Below, piece by piece: positions 25,474 to 34,115 of a stretch of 64,000 bases of DNA. This stretch comes from JAKOWB01 sp038363005. GTDB lineage: Bacteria > Pseudomonadota > Alphaproteobacteria > Kiloniellales > JACOMY01. Below the pieces are notes generated by a model. It saw only the letters and a program-made list of their open reading frames with translations. It ran no database searches and was not told where the DNA came from. Positions within the stretch are counted from its first letter, which is position 1, and each line of letters starts with the position of its first letter. A program made the position numbers and the translations under genes. Location: assembly GCA_038363005.1 (NCBI GenBank), contig JBBQBI010000011.1, positions 1 through 64,000 on the forward strand, given 5' to 3'.

Positions 25474-26883
25474 TCAGACCGAGTAGTACATCTGGAACTC
25501 GATCGGGTGGGGGGTGTGCTCCAGCGCGAAGACCTCCTCCCACTTGAGCTCGATGTAGGACTCGATCTGGTCCTTGGTGAAGACGTCGCCGGCCAGCAGG
25601 AACTGGTGGTCGGCCGCCAGGTGCTCCAGCGCCTCGCGCAGCGAGCCGCAAACCTGCGGCACGGACTTCAGCTCCTCCGGCGGCAGGTCATAGAGGTTCT
25701 TGTCCATCGGATCGCCGGGATGGATCTTGTTCTTGATGCCATCCAGGCCGGCCATCAGCATCGCGGTATAGGCCAGGTAGGGGTTGGCACCCGGATCGGG
25801 GAAGCGGATCTCGACGCGCTTGGCCTTGGCGCCGGCGCCGAAAGGAATGCGGCAGGACGCTGAGCGGTTGCGCGAGGAGTAGGCCAGCAGCACCGGCGCC
25901 TCGAACCCGGGGATCAGGCGCTTGTAACTGTTGGTCAGCGGGTTGGTGATCGCGTTCAGCGCCTTGGCATGCTTGATGATGCCGCCGATGTAGTAGAGCG
26001 CCATCTCCGACAGCCCGGCGTAGCCTTCGCCGGCGAAGAGGTTCTTGCCGCCCTTCCAGATCGACTGGTGGCAGTGCATGCCCGAGCCGTTGTCGCCCTT
26101 GACCGGCTTCGGCATGAAGGTCGCGCTCTTGCCGTAGCTGTGCGCCACGTTGTGCACCACGTACTTGTAGATCTGCATGTTGTCGGCGCACTTCACCAGC
26201 GTGTCGAACTTGATGCCGAGCTCGTGCTGGCTGGGGGCGACCTCGTGGTGGTGCTTCTCCACCGGCACGCCCATCTCGGCCATCACGGTCAGCATCTCGG
26301 CGCGCAGGTCGGTGCCGGCGTCGATCGGCGGCACCGGGAAGTAGCCGCCCTTGATCGGCGGGCGGTGACCCAGGTTGCCGTCGGCGATCTCGGCGTCAGA
26401 ATTGTAGGGGCCTTCGTCCGAGGAGAACTGGTGCGAGACCTTGTTCATCGACACCGTGAATCGCACGTCGTCGAACACGAAGAACTCGGCCTCCGGGCCG
26501 AAGTAGGCGGTGTCGCCCACGCCGGTCGACTTCATGTACTCCAGCGCCTTCTTGGCGGTCTGCCGCGGGCAGCGGTCATAGGGCTGGCCGGTGACCGGGT
26601 CGATGGTGTCGCAGAACAGGATCAGCTGCGGCTGCGCGGCGAAGGGGTCCATCGTCGCGGTCGACAGGTCGGGCTTCAGCTGCATGTCGGACTCGTTGAT
26701 CGCCTTCCAGCCGGCGATGGAAGAGCCGTCGAACATGATGCCGTCGGTCAGCATCTCCTCGTCGACGGTTACGATGTGCTGCGCCACGTGCTGCCACTTG
26801 CCCTTCGGGTCGGTGAAGCGGAAGTCGACGTACTTGACGTCGTTGTCCTTGATCATCTGCAGGACGGTCTTGGGGTCGGACAT
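25474..26883 (-). CDS. glnA: glutamine synthetase type I
   Basis: 469 residues, full length for GS-I. It joins ammonia to glutamate with ATP. The start MSDPKTVLQM follows GAGGCCTGG; a longer upstream frame overlaps the glnB space and is not coding. Motifs: beta-grasp N-domain with DFRFTDPKGKWQH, FDGSSIAGW, ATP site KGDNGSGMHCHQS (262-274), NRSASCRIP and the adenylylation site Tyr398 in NLYDLPPEE, so it should be regulated by GlnE. Encoded 61 bases after glnB and cotranscribed with it; a sigma-54 promoter lies upstream of glnB. Confidence 0.98.
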   Translation of the reverse strand: MSDPKTVLQMIKDNDVKYVDFRFTDPKGKWQHVAQHIVTVDEEMLTDGIMFDGSSIAGWKAINESDMQLKPDLSTATMDPFAAQPQLILFCDTIDPVTGQPYDRCPRQTAKKALEYMKSTGVGDTAYFGPEAEFFVFDDVRFTVSMNKVSHQFSSDEGPYNSDAEIADGNLGHRPPIKGGYFPVPPIDAGTDLRAEMLTVMAEMGVPVEKHHHEVAPSQHELGIKFDTLVKCADNMQIYKYVVHNVAHSYGKSATFMPKPVKGDNGSGMHCHQSIWKGGKNLFAGEGYAGLSEMALYYIGGIIKHAKALNAITNPLTNSYKRLIPGFEAPVLLAYSSRNRSASCRIPFGAGAKAKRVEIRFPDPGANPYLAYTAMLMAGLDGIKNKIHPGDPMDKNLYDLPPEELKSVPQVCGSLREALEHLAADHQFLLAGDVFTKDQIESYIELKWEEVFALEHTPHPIEFQMYYSV

Positions 26884-26944
26884 GATTTCCAGGCCTCGCT
26901 CGTTGCTGTTGTTCGTCGGTTTGCGTGTCTTGGTATGGGGGGCG

Positions 26945-27283
26945 TCAGATGGCTTCCGGGCCGCGTTCGCCGGTGCGGATGCGGATCGCCTCGTCGACCG
27001 TGTAGACGAAGATCTTGCCGTCGCCGATGCGTCCGGTGCGGGCCGCCGTCTGGATCGCCTCGACGGCACGCTCGACCAGGCTGTCCTCGATGACGACCTC
27101 GATCTTCACCTTCGGCAGGAAATCCACCACGTACTCCGCGCCCCGGTAGAGTTCGGTGTGGCCCTTCTGCCGTCCGAAGCCCTTGGCCTCGGTCACGGTA
27201 ATCCCCTTGATGCCGACCTCGTGCAGGGCCTCCTTCACTTCGTCGAGCTTGAAGGGCTTGATGATGGCTTCGATTTTCTTCAT
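26945..27283 (-). CDS. glnB: nitrogen regulatory PII protein
   Basis: 112 residues from MKKIEAIIKPFKLDEVKEAL. T-loop with Tyr51 (GAEYVVDF), the target of uridylylation by GlnD; the ATP-binding B- and C-loop segments TGRIGDGKIFV and RIRTGERG are intact. Senses 2-oxoglutarate, ATP/ADP and, through GlnD, glutamine; controls GlnE and NtrB. The start five codons upstream is possible but less conserved. The first gene of glnB-glnA; driven by a sigma-54 promoter at 27336. Confidence 0.97.
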   Translation of the reverse strand: MKKIEAIIKPFKLDEVKEALHEVGIKGITVTEAKGFGRQKGHTELYRGAEYVVDFLPKVKIEVVIEDSLVERAVEAIQTAARTGRIGDGKIFVYTVDEAIRIRTGERGPEAI

Positions 27284-27333
27284 TGCGTCTCGCTTCACCT
27301 GACTGGGCGCGATAGCGCGCCGGCACGCTTATA

Positions 27334-27352
27334 GAAGCAAGAAGCGTGCCAA
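27334..27352 (-). promoter_or_regulatory. sigma-54 promoter of glnB-glnA
   Basis: Read on the minus strand: TTGGCACGCTTCTTGCTTC. The GG of the -24 box and the GC of the -12 box are separated by exactly 10 bases, matching the RpoN consensus (TGGCACG-N4-TTGC). The start site should be near 27325, about 40 bases before the glnB ATG. An NtrC-type activator site would be expected upstream; none matches its consensus convincingly. Confidence 0.88.
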
Positions 27353-27380
27353 ATGGCGACCCCCGGTGCTTTGGGCATTC

Positions 27381-27437
27381 GCCTGCGAAACAGGCAGCCG
27401 TTCAAAGTGGAATTGCTCATAAAATAAACATATGAGC
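27381..27437 (-). promoter_or_regulatory. inverted repeats upstream of the glnB promoter
   Basis: Two dyads lie 30-100 bases upstream of the sigma-54 promoter: GCCTG-CGAAA-CAGGC (27381-27395) and GCTCATA-AAATAAACA-TATGAGC (27415-27437, with 7-base arms). Either could be an enhancer-type binding site; the second can also serve the end of the aminotransferase gene. No regulator can be assigned. Confidence 0.4.
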
Positions 27438-27472
27438 AAAAAAGCGGCAAACCGGGCCTGGGCTAGCCGCGA

Positions 27473-28660
27473 CTACTTCACCCGCTTCTCCAGGTAGTCG
27501 CCCATGCGGCCCATGGCGGTGCGGATGTTCTCCAGCGAGTTGGCGTAGGAGACCCGCAGGTAGCCCTCGCCGTGCACGCCGAAGGAGGTGCCGGAAATGG
27601 TGGCGACGCCGGTCTCGTCCAGCAGGCCGGTTTCCAGCGCCTTCGACTTGATGCCGGTCTTCGAGGTGTTGGGGAAGGCATAGAAGGCACCGGCCGGATT
27701 GACGCAGGACACGCCGGGCAGGCCGTTCAGGGCCTGGTGCACATAGCGGCGGCGCTCGTCGAAAGCCTTCATCATCATGGCGACCGCGTCCTGCGGGCCC
27801 TCCAGCGCGGCGATGCCGGCAAACTGCGTGGCGGCGTTGACACAGGAGTTGCTGTTGATCGCCAGGCGCGTCGCCTGTTCGGCCAGGCCCTGGGGCCAGA
27901 CGCCATAGCCCAGGCGCCAGCCGGTCATGGCATAGGTCTTCGACCAGCCGTCCAGCAGGATCAGGCGGTCGCGGATCTCCGGATAGGACAGCAGCGTGGT
28001 GTGCTCGCGCCCGTCATAGAGCATCTCGGAATAGATCTCGTCCGACAGGATGGCGACGTTGGGGTGCTTCTCCAGGCCGGCAACCAGGCGGTCGATCTCG
28101 GCTTTCGGCGTGACGCCGCCGGTCGGGTTGGCCGGGGTGTTGAGGATGATCAGGCGGGTGCGCGGCGTGATCAGCGACAGCGCGGTGTCGGCCGAGAAGG
28201 CGAAGCCCTCGTCCTCGCGCAGCGGCACCGGCACCGGGGTGGCACCGCTGTACTCGATGACCGAGCGGTAGATCGGAAAGCCCGGGTCGGGATAGAGGAT
28301 CTCTACCCCCGGCTCGCCGAACATCATGATGGCGTAGAACATGGTCACCTTGCCGCCGGGCACGCAGACCACGGCGTTGGGGTCGACCTCGACCCCGAAG
28401 CGCTTGGCCAGGTTCTTCACCACTGCCTGGCGCAGCGGCAGGATGCCGTTGGCCGGGGTATAGCCATGATGGCCATCGCGCAGCGCCTTCACCGCGGCCT
28501 CGACGATGTGCGGCGGGGTGGGGAAGTCGGGCTGGCCGATCGACAGCGAGATGATCGACTTGCCCTGGGCGGCCAGCGCCTGGGCACGGGCCAGCACTTC
28601 GAAGGCACTCTCGGTACCCAGACGCTTCATGGACTGTGCGAGCTGCAGCTTGGCGGTCAT
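27473..28660 (-). CDS. PLP-dependent aminotransferase, class I (aspartate-type)
   Basis: 395 residues. Pyridoxal-phosphate lysine is Lys241 in GWSKTYAMTGWRLGY; NPxNPTG (NTPANPTGG, about 174-182) and the substrate-binding Arg in GYLRVSYANS near the end are intact. The start MTAKLQLAQSMKRLG has a supporting purine run. Related to bacterial Iγ aspartate/prephenate aminotransferases; the exact amino acid cannot be decided. Alone between glnB and tRNA-His. Confidence 0.92.
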   Translation of the reverse strand: MTAKLQLAQSMKRLGTESAFEVLARAQALAAQGKSIISLSIGQPDFPTPPHIVEAAVKALRDGHHGYTPANGILPLRQAVVKNLAKRFGVEVDPNAVVCVPGGKVTMFYAIMMFGEPGVEILYPDPGFPIYRSVIEYSGATPVPVPLREDEGFAFSADTALSLITPRTRLIILNTPANPTGGVTPKAEIDRLVAGLEKHPNVAILSDEIYSEMLYDGREHTTLLSYPEIRDRLILLDGWSKTYAMTGWRLGYGVWPQGLAEQATRLAINSNSCVNAATQFAGIAALEGPQDAVAMMMKAFDERRRYVHQALNGLPGVSCVNPAGAFYAFPNTSKTGIKSKALETGLLDETGVATISGTSFGVHGEGYLRVSYANSLENIRTAMGRMGDYLEKRVK

Positions 28661-28777
28661 CGGCGGTTCCCCTCCCGGATAAGGCGGCGGAGCATGGCGC
28701 GGGGCCGACAGCGGCGCCAGAGGCCGGGCGACCGCTGTCGTTCCAACCGCGACGCCGCGGTCGGCCGCCGAGGGGTG

Positions 28778-28806
28778 TTGACGCGGGCGGGGGCGGGCGC
28801 CATAAA
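28778..28806 (+). promoter_or_regulatory. promoter of tRNA-His
   Basis: TTGACG (28778-28783) and CATAAA (28801-28806) with a 17-base GC-rich spacer, 41 bases before the tRNA. Spacing is ideal for sigma-70. Confidence 0.6.
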
Positions 28807-28846
28807 GCGCCGCCCGCGCCCGGAAGCGTTCGCGGTGCGACCCGGT

Positions 28847-28924
28847 GGTGGCTGTAGCTCAGCTGGTTAGAGCATCGGATTGTGATTCCGAGGGTCGGGG
28901 GTTCAAGTCCCCTCAGCCACCCCA
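28847..28924 (+). tRNA. tRNA-His (anticodon GTG)
   Basis: A full cloverleaf: acceptor GTGGCTG/CAGCCAC with the extra 5' G-1 at 28847 opposite C73, D-arm GCTCAGCTGGTTAGAGC, anticodon loop TTGTGAT with GTG, T-loop GGTTCAAGTCC, and an encoded CCA (28922-28924). Confidence 0.97.
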
Positions 28925-29096
28925 TTCGCCTCATCCGCCAAACGATACACGACGCGCGCCGGAAGCCGTCATCGGCGCCGGGGCAGGGCAAAGCCGGCCT
29001 TGGCTTTTGACGGGGCGGAGCTTGGCGCCGCTTGCTCGGCTTCCCGGGTTGTGGATAAGGTCTTCAGGGGAATACGGGTAGACAGCGAGTCGCCAC

Positions 29097-30593
29097 ATGA
29101 ATGCTGACTCACATGGCGGTCGCCCGTTGGTCGTCCCGGCTTGGTGCCGGGGCCGCGCTCTGGCGGGGGCGTTGCTAGCGTTCCTGCTTCTGCTCGGCCC
29201 GGCGCACCAGGTGCGCGCGGCGACTTACGACGAAGGCCTGCAGGCCTTCCAGGCGGGACGCTACAAGGACGCTGCCGACATCTGGCTGGTGCTGGCCGAT
29301 GCTGGCGATGCGCAGGCGCAGTATGCCGTGGGCAAGCTCTATGAGAGCGGCCAGGGCGTGCCGCAGAACTATGCCCGCGCTGCCGAGTGGTATGGCCGCG
29401 CCGCCACGCTGGGCCTGGCCTCGGCGGAAAACAACCTGGCACTGCTCTACAACACCGGGCGCGGCGTGCCGCGCGATCCGGCACAGGCGGTGGAGCTCTG
29501 GCTGGGCGCGGCCCAGCAGGGCCACGTGCAGGCGCAGTACAATCTGGGCCTGGCCTACTACCTGGGCGAGGGCGTGGCGCTGAACGACAAGGAAGCGGCG
29601 CGCTGGTTTCTCGCCGCCGCCGCGGCCGGCCTGCCGGAAGCGCAGTTCGCGGTCGGCCAGATGAACCGCATGGGCGTCGGCATGGCGAAGGACGAGGGCG
29701 CCGCGCTGGGCTGGTACCAGCAGGCGGCATCGGAAGGCCATGCCGAGGCCGCGCGCAAGGCCGGCGAACTGCAGGCCGCCGGGGTAACGCCCAAGGCGCC
29801 CAAGCTCTCCCCCAACGCGCCGCCGGCGGTGGCCGCCGTGGCGACGCCGCTGCCGGCTACGCTTCCCACGGCGCCGGTCGCCGCGGGTGGGCCGGAGGTG
29901 CTGGCCGGTTCGGCCGCCGCCGCCGCCCTGACGCCGCCGGCGCCTGTGGCCCCGCCAATGATCGTGGCCCCACCAGTGATCGTCCAGCCCCAGGTCGCCG
30001 AAGTCGTGGTGCCGGACGAGGACGAGGAAGAGCTGCCGCAGGTTGCCGAGGAGGAGGGCACCGCCGCCGCCACCCAGGCGGAGGACAGCGACCCGCCCGC
30101 CGCGCCGCAGCCGGCCCTCAGCATCACCGCCGTCGATGGCGCACCGTTGGTCCTGCCGCCGCCGGAGAAGCCCAGCGCGCCGGTACAGTTGGCCGCTGTA
30201 GTCGAGCCGCCGGTGACAACGCCGGTCCCAGCGCCAACCCCAACGCCAGTCCCGGCGCCGGCAGCGGCTGTAGTGGTATCGCCGGCAGCGGCACCGCCAC
30301 CGGCCCCGGTGCAGGTCGCCATGCTGACCGCCGACACCAAGGGCGATAGCCTGCTCTGGTTCGGCACCGGCGGTAGCGAGGCCGAGGCCAAGACGCTGGC
30401 GACGCAAATCGCGGCGCGCTTTCCCGAGGTCTTTGCCGAGCGGCCGCCCAAGGTGGTGAAGCGCGAGGAAGCCGGCAAGGCGCGCTGGCGCGTCGAAGCC
30501 GGGCCCATCGCCGGGGCCGACGGGGTCGCGCTCTGCGCCGCGCTGCGGGCGGCGGAACCGAACCTCTTCTGCAAGGCCCTGCCGAAGGGCTGA
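29097..30593 (+). CDS. Sel1-repeat protein with C-terminal SPOR domain
   Basis: 498 residues. Signal-like hydrophobic segment at about 22-38 (ALAGALLAFLLLLG). Residues 42-225 hold five Sel1/TPR-like repeats (AQYAVGKLYESGQGVPQNYARAAEWY type). A Pro/Ala-rich linker of about 180 residues (poorly ordered) follows, and residues 415-498 are a SPOR-like domain (WFGTGGSEAEAKTLATQIA ... ) that binds denuded peptidoglycan at division sites. Probably envelope-anchored, with the repeats as a scaffold. Partners unknown. Confidence 0.85.
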   Translation: MNADSHGGRPLVVPAWCRGRALAGALLAFLLLLGPAHQVRAATYDEGLQAFQAGRYKDAADIWLVLADAGDAQAQYAVGKLYESGQGVPQNYARAAEWYGRAATLGLASAENNLALLYNTGRGVPRDPAQAVELWLGAAQQGHVQAQYNLGLAYYLGEGVALNDKEAARWFLAAAAAGLPEAQFAVGQMNRMGVGMAKDEGAALGWYQQAASEGHAEAARKAGELQAAGVTPKAPKLSPNAPPAVAAVATPLPATLPTAPVAAGGPEVLAGSAAAAALTPPAPVAPPMIVAPPVIVQPQVAEVVVPDEDEEELPQVAEEEGTAAATQAEDSDPPAAPQPALSITAVDGAPLVLPPPEKPSAPVQLAAVVEPPVTTPVPAPTPTPVPAPAAAVVVSPAAAPPPAPVQVAMLTADTKGDSLLWFGTGGSEAEAKTLATQIAARFPEVFAERPPKVVKREEAGKARWRVEAGPIAGADGVALCAALRAAEPNLFCKALPKG

Positions 30594-30688
30594 CAGCCCT
30601 TCGGCGCAGGGCTGCTGGCCTAGCCACCACAGGCGGCCTGCTGCACACTCCCGCGCTGACGCAATCAGTAGCGGAGCTGACCATCATC

Positions 30689-31453
30689 ATGACTGAGTCG
30701 TTCAAGGCGCGCCTGGCGCAAGGGCGCGGCGCCGTCGGCATCTGGATCGAAAGCTACGACCCGGTGGCGGCGGAGATCCTGGCCACCGCCGGTTACGACT
30801 GCGCCATGATCGACCTGGAGCATGGCCCGGGTTCCTATCGCGATGCCCAGCTGGTGATGCAGGCCATGCGCGGCACCGCCTGCGCGCCGTTGGTGCGCGT
30901 ACCGGTGAACAGCCGGGTCGAGATCAAGCGCGCGCTCGACATCGGCGCCGTCGGTGTCATGTGCCCCTCGGTCTCCACCGTCGAGGACGCGCGGGAATCG
31001 GCCATCGCCTGTCGCTATCCCGGTGCCGGCGGCGTGCGCGGCATGGCGCCGGCCATCGTGCGTGCCGCTGACTATGGGCGTGACGCGCAGGGCTATATCG
31101 CGCGCAGCGATCGCGAGGTGCTGACCATCTGCCAGATCGAGACGCGCGCCGGCGTGGAGAACATCGACGCGATCGCCGCGGTCGAGGGCGTGGACCTGCT
31201 GTTCATCGGCCCGATGGACCTGTCCGGCGACATGGGGCAGGTCGGCAACCCCGATCATCCCGACGTCCAGGCGGCCATTGCCAAGGTCGAGGCGGCGGTG
31301 CGCGCCGCCGGCAAGCTGCTCGGCGCGGTACCGACCGGCGCGCATTCAGCCCGGGAGCTGCTGGCGCGCGGCTACAACATGGTGCTGCCTGACGCCGACA
31401 CGCTGCTGCTGCGCGACGGCGCCCGCGCCTCGCTGGCGGCACTGCGCAGCTAG
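30689..31453 (+). CDS. HpcH/HpaI aldolase family protein
   Basis: 254 residues; a (beta/alpha)8 barrel with the Mg-binding and substrate motifs MIDLEHGPGSYRD, APLVRVPV, MCPSVSTVEDA, ICQIETRAGVENID and FIGPMDLSGDMGQVGNPDHP. Known members split 2-keto-3-deoxy-diacids or related compounds (garL, hpaI type). Substrate not decidable. ATG with a weak Shine-Dalgarno; nnr begins 3 bases after its stop. Confidence 0.92.
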   Translation: MTESFKARLAQGRGAVGIWIESYDPVAAEILATAGYDCAMIDLEHGPGSYRDAQLVMQAMRGTACAPLVRVPVNSRVEIKRALDIGAVGVMCPSVSTVEDARESAIACRYPGAGGVRGMAPAIVRAADYGRDAQGYIARSDREVLTICQIETRAGVENIDAIAAVEGVDLLFIGPMDLSGDMGQVGNPDHPDVQAAIAKVEAAVRAAGKLLGAVPTGAHSARELLARGYNMVLPDADTLLLRDGARASLAALRS

Positions 31454-31456
31454 CCT

Positions 31457-32932
31457 ATGGCCAAGGTGCCGCGCGAGCTGCTGACCGTTGCCGAAATGGC
31501 GGCGGCGGACCGCGCGGCCATCGCCGCCGGCATACCGGGCACACGCCTGATGGAGGCCGCCGGCGCCGCCGTCGCCGCGACCGCGGACGCGCGCCTGCCG
31601 CGCGGGGCGCGGGTCCTGGTGCTCTGCGGCCCGGGCAACAACGGTGGTGACGGCTTCGTCGCGGCGCGGCTGCTGCGGCAGGCTGGCCATGCAGTAACCC
31701 TGGCGGCCACGCAGCCAGTGACGGCCTATCGTGGTGATGCCGCCACCGCGGCGGCTACCTGGCCCGGCGTGGTCGAACCGCTAGGCTCAGCGCACGGCAA
31801 CGCGGAGGCGCAGCTGGTAGTCGACGCGCTGTTCGGCGCCGGCCTCAGTCGGCCGCTCGACGGTGTCGTGGCGGCGGTGGTGCGCGGCCTCAATGCCGGC
31901 GGCCAGCCGCTGCTGGCGGTCGACGTGCCGAGCGGCCTGATGGGCGACAGCGGTGTCGCGCTGGGTGGCCTGGCGGCACAGGCCAGTGTGACCGTCACTT
32001 TCTGCCGCAAGAAGCCCGCGCACCTGCTGCTGCCCGGGCGGACGCTCTGCGGCCAGGTGGTGCTGGCCGACATCGGCATTCCGGACAGCGTGGTGACCGG
32101 CCTGGCGAGCAGGCTCAGCGAAACCGGCCCCTGGCTGGCGCAGGGCCTGCCGTCGCGCGGTCCGGCCAGCCACAAGTACGACGCCGGCTACCTGCTGATT
32201 CGCGGCGGCGCGACCATGACCGGCGCCGGTCGCCTGGCGGCCCGGGCGGCGCTGCGCGGCGGTGCCGGCCTGGTCGGCCTGGCGGCGCCGGCGGCCAGCC
32301 TGCCGGTCTATGCCACGGCGGCGGCCAGCCTGATCCTGCTGCCAGCCGAGACGCCGGACGACTGGATCGCCCTGCTCGGCGACCGGCGGCGCAACGTCCT
32401 GTTGGTCGGGCCCGGCAACGGCGTGACCCCCGACACCCGCGCCGCCGCCGAGGCGGCGCTGGCCAGCGGCCGCAGCCTGCTGCTCGACGCCGATGCCATC
32501 ACGGTCTTCGCCGGCGAGGTCGCGGCGCTGGCGGCGCAAGTGCGTGGGCCGCTGGTCATCACGCCGCACGAGGGCGAGTTCGCGCGGCTGTTCCCGGATC
32601 TCGCGGGCGACAAGCTGCACCGGGCGCGCGCCGCTGCCGAGAGGCTGGGCGCGGTGGTCCTGCTGAAGGGCGCCGACACCGTGATCGCCGCGCCCGACGG
32701 CCGCGCCGCGATCAATGCCTCGGCACCGCCGGCGCTGGCAGTGGCCGGCAGCGGCGACGTGCTGGCCGGGCTGCTGGGTGCCTTGCTGGCCCAGGGACTG
32801 CCGGCCTTCGAGGCGGCTGCGCTGGCCGCCTGGCTGCATGGCAAATGTGCCGAAGGGGCGGGCAGGGGGCTGATCGCCGACGATCTGCCGGAGCGCCTGC
32901 CAGCGTTATTCGCGGGGTTGGCGGAGACCTAG
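31457..32932 (+). CDS. nnr: bifunctional NAD(P)H-hydrate epimerase/dehydratase
   Basis: 491 residues, fused form. N-terminal epimerase (YjeF_N, 1-215) with LTVAEMAAADRAA, CGPGNNGGDGFVAARLL and DALFGAGLSRPLDG; C-terminal dehydratase/kinase-like (YjeF_C, 225-490) with GGATMTGAGRLAARAALRGGAGLV, TPHEGEFARLF and AVAGSGDVLAGLLGAL. It repairs hydrated NADH/NADPH. The full motifs indicate an active enzyme. Likely in an operon with the aldolase. Confidence 0.97.
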   Translation: MAKVPRELLTVAEMAAADRAAIAAGIPGTRLMEAAGAAVAATADARLPRGARVLVLCGPGNNGGDGFVAARLLRQAGHAVTLAATQPVTAYRGDAATAAATWPGVVEPLGSAHGNAEAQLVVDALFGAGLSRPLDGVVAAVVRGLNAGGQPLLAVDVPSGLMGDSGVALGGLAAQASVTVTFCRKKPAHLLLPGRTLCGQVVLADIGIPDSVVTGLASRLSETGPWLAQGLPSRGPASHKYDAGYLLIRGGATMTGAGRLAARAALRGGAGLVGLAAPAASLPVYATAAASLILLPAETPDDWIALLGDRRRNVLLVGPGNGVTPDTRAAAEAALASGRSLLLDADAITVFAGEVAALAAQVRGPLVITPHEGEFARLFPDLAGDKLHRARAAAERLGAVVLLKGADTVIAAPDGRAAINASAPPALAVAGSGDVLAGLLGALLAQGLPAFEAAALAAWLHGKCAEGAGRGLIADDLPERLPALFAGLAET

Positions 32933-32980
32933 TTGCCGCGCCGCAAGCGAGGAACTCCTCTCCAAGTGAAAGGACAGGTC

Positions 32981-33454
32981 ATGGCCAAGAACACGATATG
33001 CGTTTGGTACGACAAGGATGCCGAGGCCGCGGCCCGCTTCTATGCCGCGACCTTTCCTGACAGCGCGGTGGGCGCGGTTCACCGCGCACCCAGCGACTAT
33101 CCCTCCGGCAAGCAGGGCGACGTGCTGACGGTCGAGTTCACGGTCGCCGGCGTCGCCTGCGTCGGGCTCAACGGCGGTCCCGTGTTCAAGCACAGCGAGG
33201 CCTTTTCGTTCCAGATCACCACGGACGATCAGCAGGAAACCGATCGGCTGTGGAACGCCATCGTCGGCAATGGTGGCCAGGAGAGCGCGTGCGGTTGGTG
33301 CAAGGATAAGTGGGGTGTCTCCTGGCAGATCACGCCGCGCGTGCTGATCGAGGCCATAGCGGCCGGTGGTGCCGAAGCCAAGCGCGCCTTCGACGCGATG
33401 ATGGACATGGGAAAGATCGACATTGCCACCATCGAGGCGGCGCGACGCGGCTGA
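32981..33454 (+). CDS. VOC family protein (PhnB/3-demethylubiquinone-methyltransferase-like)
   Basis: 157 residues from the ATG after AAAGGA. Beta-alpha-beta-beta-beta modules of the vicinal oxygen chelate fold: ICVWYDKDAEAAARFYAATFPDSAV, GDVLTVEFTVAGVACVGLNGGPVFKHSEAFSFQI, and CGWCKDKWGVSWQITPRVL. This is the PhnB-type group with no known enzymatic activity despite the former name. An in-frame GTG/ATG-less start at 32933 is not supported. Confidence 0.93.
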   Translation: MAKNTICVWYDKDAEAAARFYAATFPDSAVGAVHRAPSDYPSGKQGDVLTVEFTVAGVACVGLNGGPVFKHSEAFSFQITTDDQQETDRLWNAIVGNGGQESACGWCKDKWGVSWQITPRVLIEAIAAGGAEAKRAFDAMMDMGKIDIATIEAARRG

Positions 33455-33549
33455 CCGACGGGTGCCGGCGCGTCGAGTCGGGGCTGCACACGGCGGGACG
33501 GAACTCGGCGTGCCACGAGGTCTAGTGGTCCCAGCAGCGACATACCCCC

Positions 33550-33673
33550 GAATCGTGAGTCCGATCAGGGACTTGGAGTCGCGACGGCAAGACTCTTGAG
33601 TCTCAAAGGGCTACAGCCTATCCTGTGAGTCACTTTTGAGGATAACCGAGGAAGCTTCGGACTCCGCCGACTC
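33550..33673 (+). promoter_or_regulatory. GANTC-rich promoter region
   Basis: Eight GANTC sites, targets of the alphaproteobacterial methylase CcrM, occur in 124 bases: 33550, 33557, 33576, 33591, 33598, 33627, 33660 and 33669. They overlap a sigma-70-type promoter with -35 TTGAGT (33596-33601), 17-base spacer and -10 TATCCT (33619-33624), and a dyad AGACTC-TT-GAGTCT (33590-33603). Expression may depend on methylation and so on the cell cycle. The rest of the 289-base gap shows no gene. Confidence 0.65.
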
Positions 33674-33743
33674 TTTACTCGCGGGAGGGAAAGAGATCCG
33701 GCGCCGGGGACGGTCCCTTGAAGGGCCACTTGCGGGGGGAATC

Positions 33744-34031
33744 ATGCGCAAGGATCGTACGAACGTCTTCGCGCGCCGGGGCTCGGAGATCGAGCTGATC
33801 AAGGCCGGCGGCGTGTTCCGTTACCGTGGACCGGAGAACCTGGTGGAGACCGCCCAGGTCCTGGGCATCACCTCGGACGCCACTGGCATTCCACATGTGC
33901 GCTATCAGGTGATGATCGAGCGGCCCTATCTCGGCCGTATGATCGATGGGCCGCGCATTCTCAACCTGCGCAGCTTTGTCGAGCGCTTCAGCGAACGGCT
34001 TATGCCGGTGGCGGCTCACGCCGCGCATTAG
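33744..34031 (+). CDS. conserved-type small protein, unknown function
   Basis: 95 residues beginning at MRKDRTNVFARRG, with GGGGGAA before the ATG; an upstream in-frame start at 33636 lies near the promoter and is unlikely. The protein is basic and folded-looking (EIELIKAGGVFRYRG, ETAQVLGITSDATGIPHVRYQVMIERP, RILNLRSFVERF), cytosolic. No known family motif is recognised. Under the GANTC-rich promoter. Confidence 0.75.
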   Translation: MRKDRTNVFARRGSEIELIKAGGVFRYRGPENLVETAQVLGITSDATGIPHVRYQVMIERPYLGRMIDGPRILNLRSFVERFSERLMPVAAHAAH

Positions 34032-34115
34032 CGGCGCTGGCTGGGGCCCGGCTACCGGCGGCGCTACGCCTATGCCTGCCCGGGCGCGCGTTCGCCCGGT
34101 AGGACCGCGGGCGTG

